Assembly (NCBI GenBank): GCA_016125455.1
Contig: WGLS01000003.1
Coordinates: 43,576 to 107,575, forward strand
Source of the DNA: Alphaproteobacteria bacterium
GTDB taxonomy: Bacteria > Pseudomonadota > Alphaproteobacteria > Caulobacterales > Parvularculaceae
Reading direction: 5' to 3'
DNA: 64,000 nucleotides
The translations under genes were made by a program, and so were the position numbers. Shown here in pieces: positions 63,861-64,000 of the stretch. The number at the start of each line of letters is the position of its first letter. The first letter of the stretch is position 1. Below the pieces are notes generated by a model. That model saw only the letters and a program-made list of their open reading frames with translations, was not told the origin of the DNA and did no database searches.

Positions 63861-64000
63861 CTAGGTCCTGTTGACAAAGTGATTGATCCATAGACGGATC
63901 GATGCGATGTGCAGGAAGCCTGTGTAGCTATCGGCGGTTTTATCATACCTTGTCGCGACGCGTCGTGAGTTTTTCAGCTTGTTGAAACAGCGCTCGACGC
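63861..64000 (-). mobile_element. IS5-type transposase, C-terminal part (partial)
   Basis: On the minus strand the frame from the window edge to the TAG at 63861 reads RCFNKLKNSRRVATRYDKTADSYTGF and ends IRLWINHFVNRT, the typical end of IS5/IS427-group transposases. The element continues beyond the window. The outer end of the element seems to lie at or near 63864 (GGTCCTGTTGACAAAGTG). The TAG stop and CCTAGG around 63860 may include the target duplication. Confidence 0.85.

Overview
The window is about 64 kb of GC-rich (roughly 60%) alphaproteobacterial chromosome. Three blocks point to this class: a complete aa3-type cytochrome c oxidase cluster next to tldD, a chvI-chvG-hprK-EIIA(Man)-HPr block, and small lineage-restricted families (CoxF-like, DUF983, DUF4169, DUF2924/DUF3489). 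The large TonB-dependent receptor and the lack of flagellar or photosynthesis genes would fit a marine, Hyphomonas- or Parvularcula-like heterotroph, but the genus cannot be fixed from the sequence alone.

Layout. 1-3.4 kb: 3' part of a TonB-dependent receptor, then a terminator. 3.4-12.7 kb: tldD divergent from the oxidase cluster ctaC-ctaD-(membrane protein)-ctaB-coxF-ctaG-ctaE-DUF983-surf1. 12.7-15.1 kb (minus): a MotA/TolQ-like channel, a MotB/OmpA-like partner and a small secreted protein. 15.5-19.6 kb: a small periplasmic protein, a membrane-bound hydrolase-like protein and typA. 19.6-25.5 kb (minus): a serine hydrolase, an M20 amidohydrolase, and a tight RNA-modification operon (pseudouridine synthase, DUF4169, DUF429-like, rsmD). 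25.8-31.9 kb: tadA, then a TetR regulator divergent from a seven-gene cupin/acyl-CoA dehydrogenase/MAPEG/DinB run, with three operator-like repeats between them. 32-36 kb: pterin dehydratase and the ChvIG/PTS regulatory block. 36-43.7 kb (minus): an RND efflux pump and a BlaI/BlaR-like pair in which the sensor protease is fused to an M23 peptidase; both units carry the same palindromic operator. 43.8-57.4 kb: housekeeping genes (glycosyltransferases, infC, aroK/aroB, a CorC-like protein, accA, rplU/rpmA) plus a K+ channel-like protein and an MFS transporter. 57.4-64 kb: tRNA-Ser(CGA) followed by an accessory region with a serine recombinase cassette, a ParB-methyltransferase, two DUF5681 genes, an hsdR fragment and the end of an IS5-type element.

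How the parts work together. The oxidase cluster holds the structural subunits I-III, heme O synthesis (ctaB), copper delivery (ctaG) and assembly (surf1). The BlaI-like repressor probably controls both its own operon with the M56-M23 protease and the neighbouring RND pump; this is the most notable regulatory inference here. The TetR repressor probably controls the cupin/acyl-CoA dehydrogenase run. The right-hand 6.5 kb looks like a mobile or degraded island beside a tRNA gene.

The most interesting items are the shared BlaI-type operators, the M56-M23-coiled-coil fusion, the AUA-initiated infC, the three TetR operator copies, the GAACAGGGAG repeats next to the recombinase, and the extra domain inside cytochrome oxidase subunit II.
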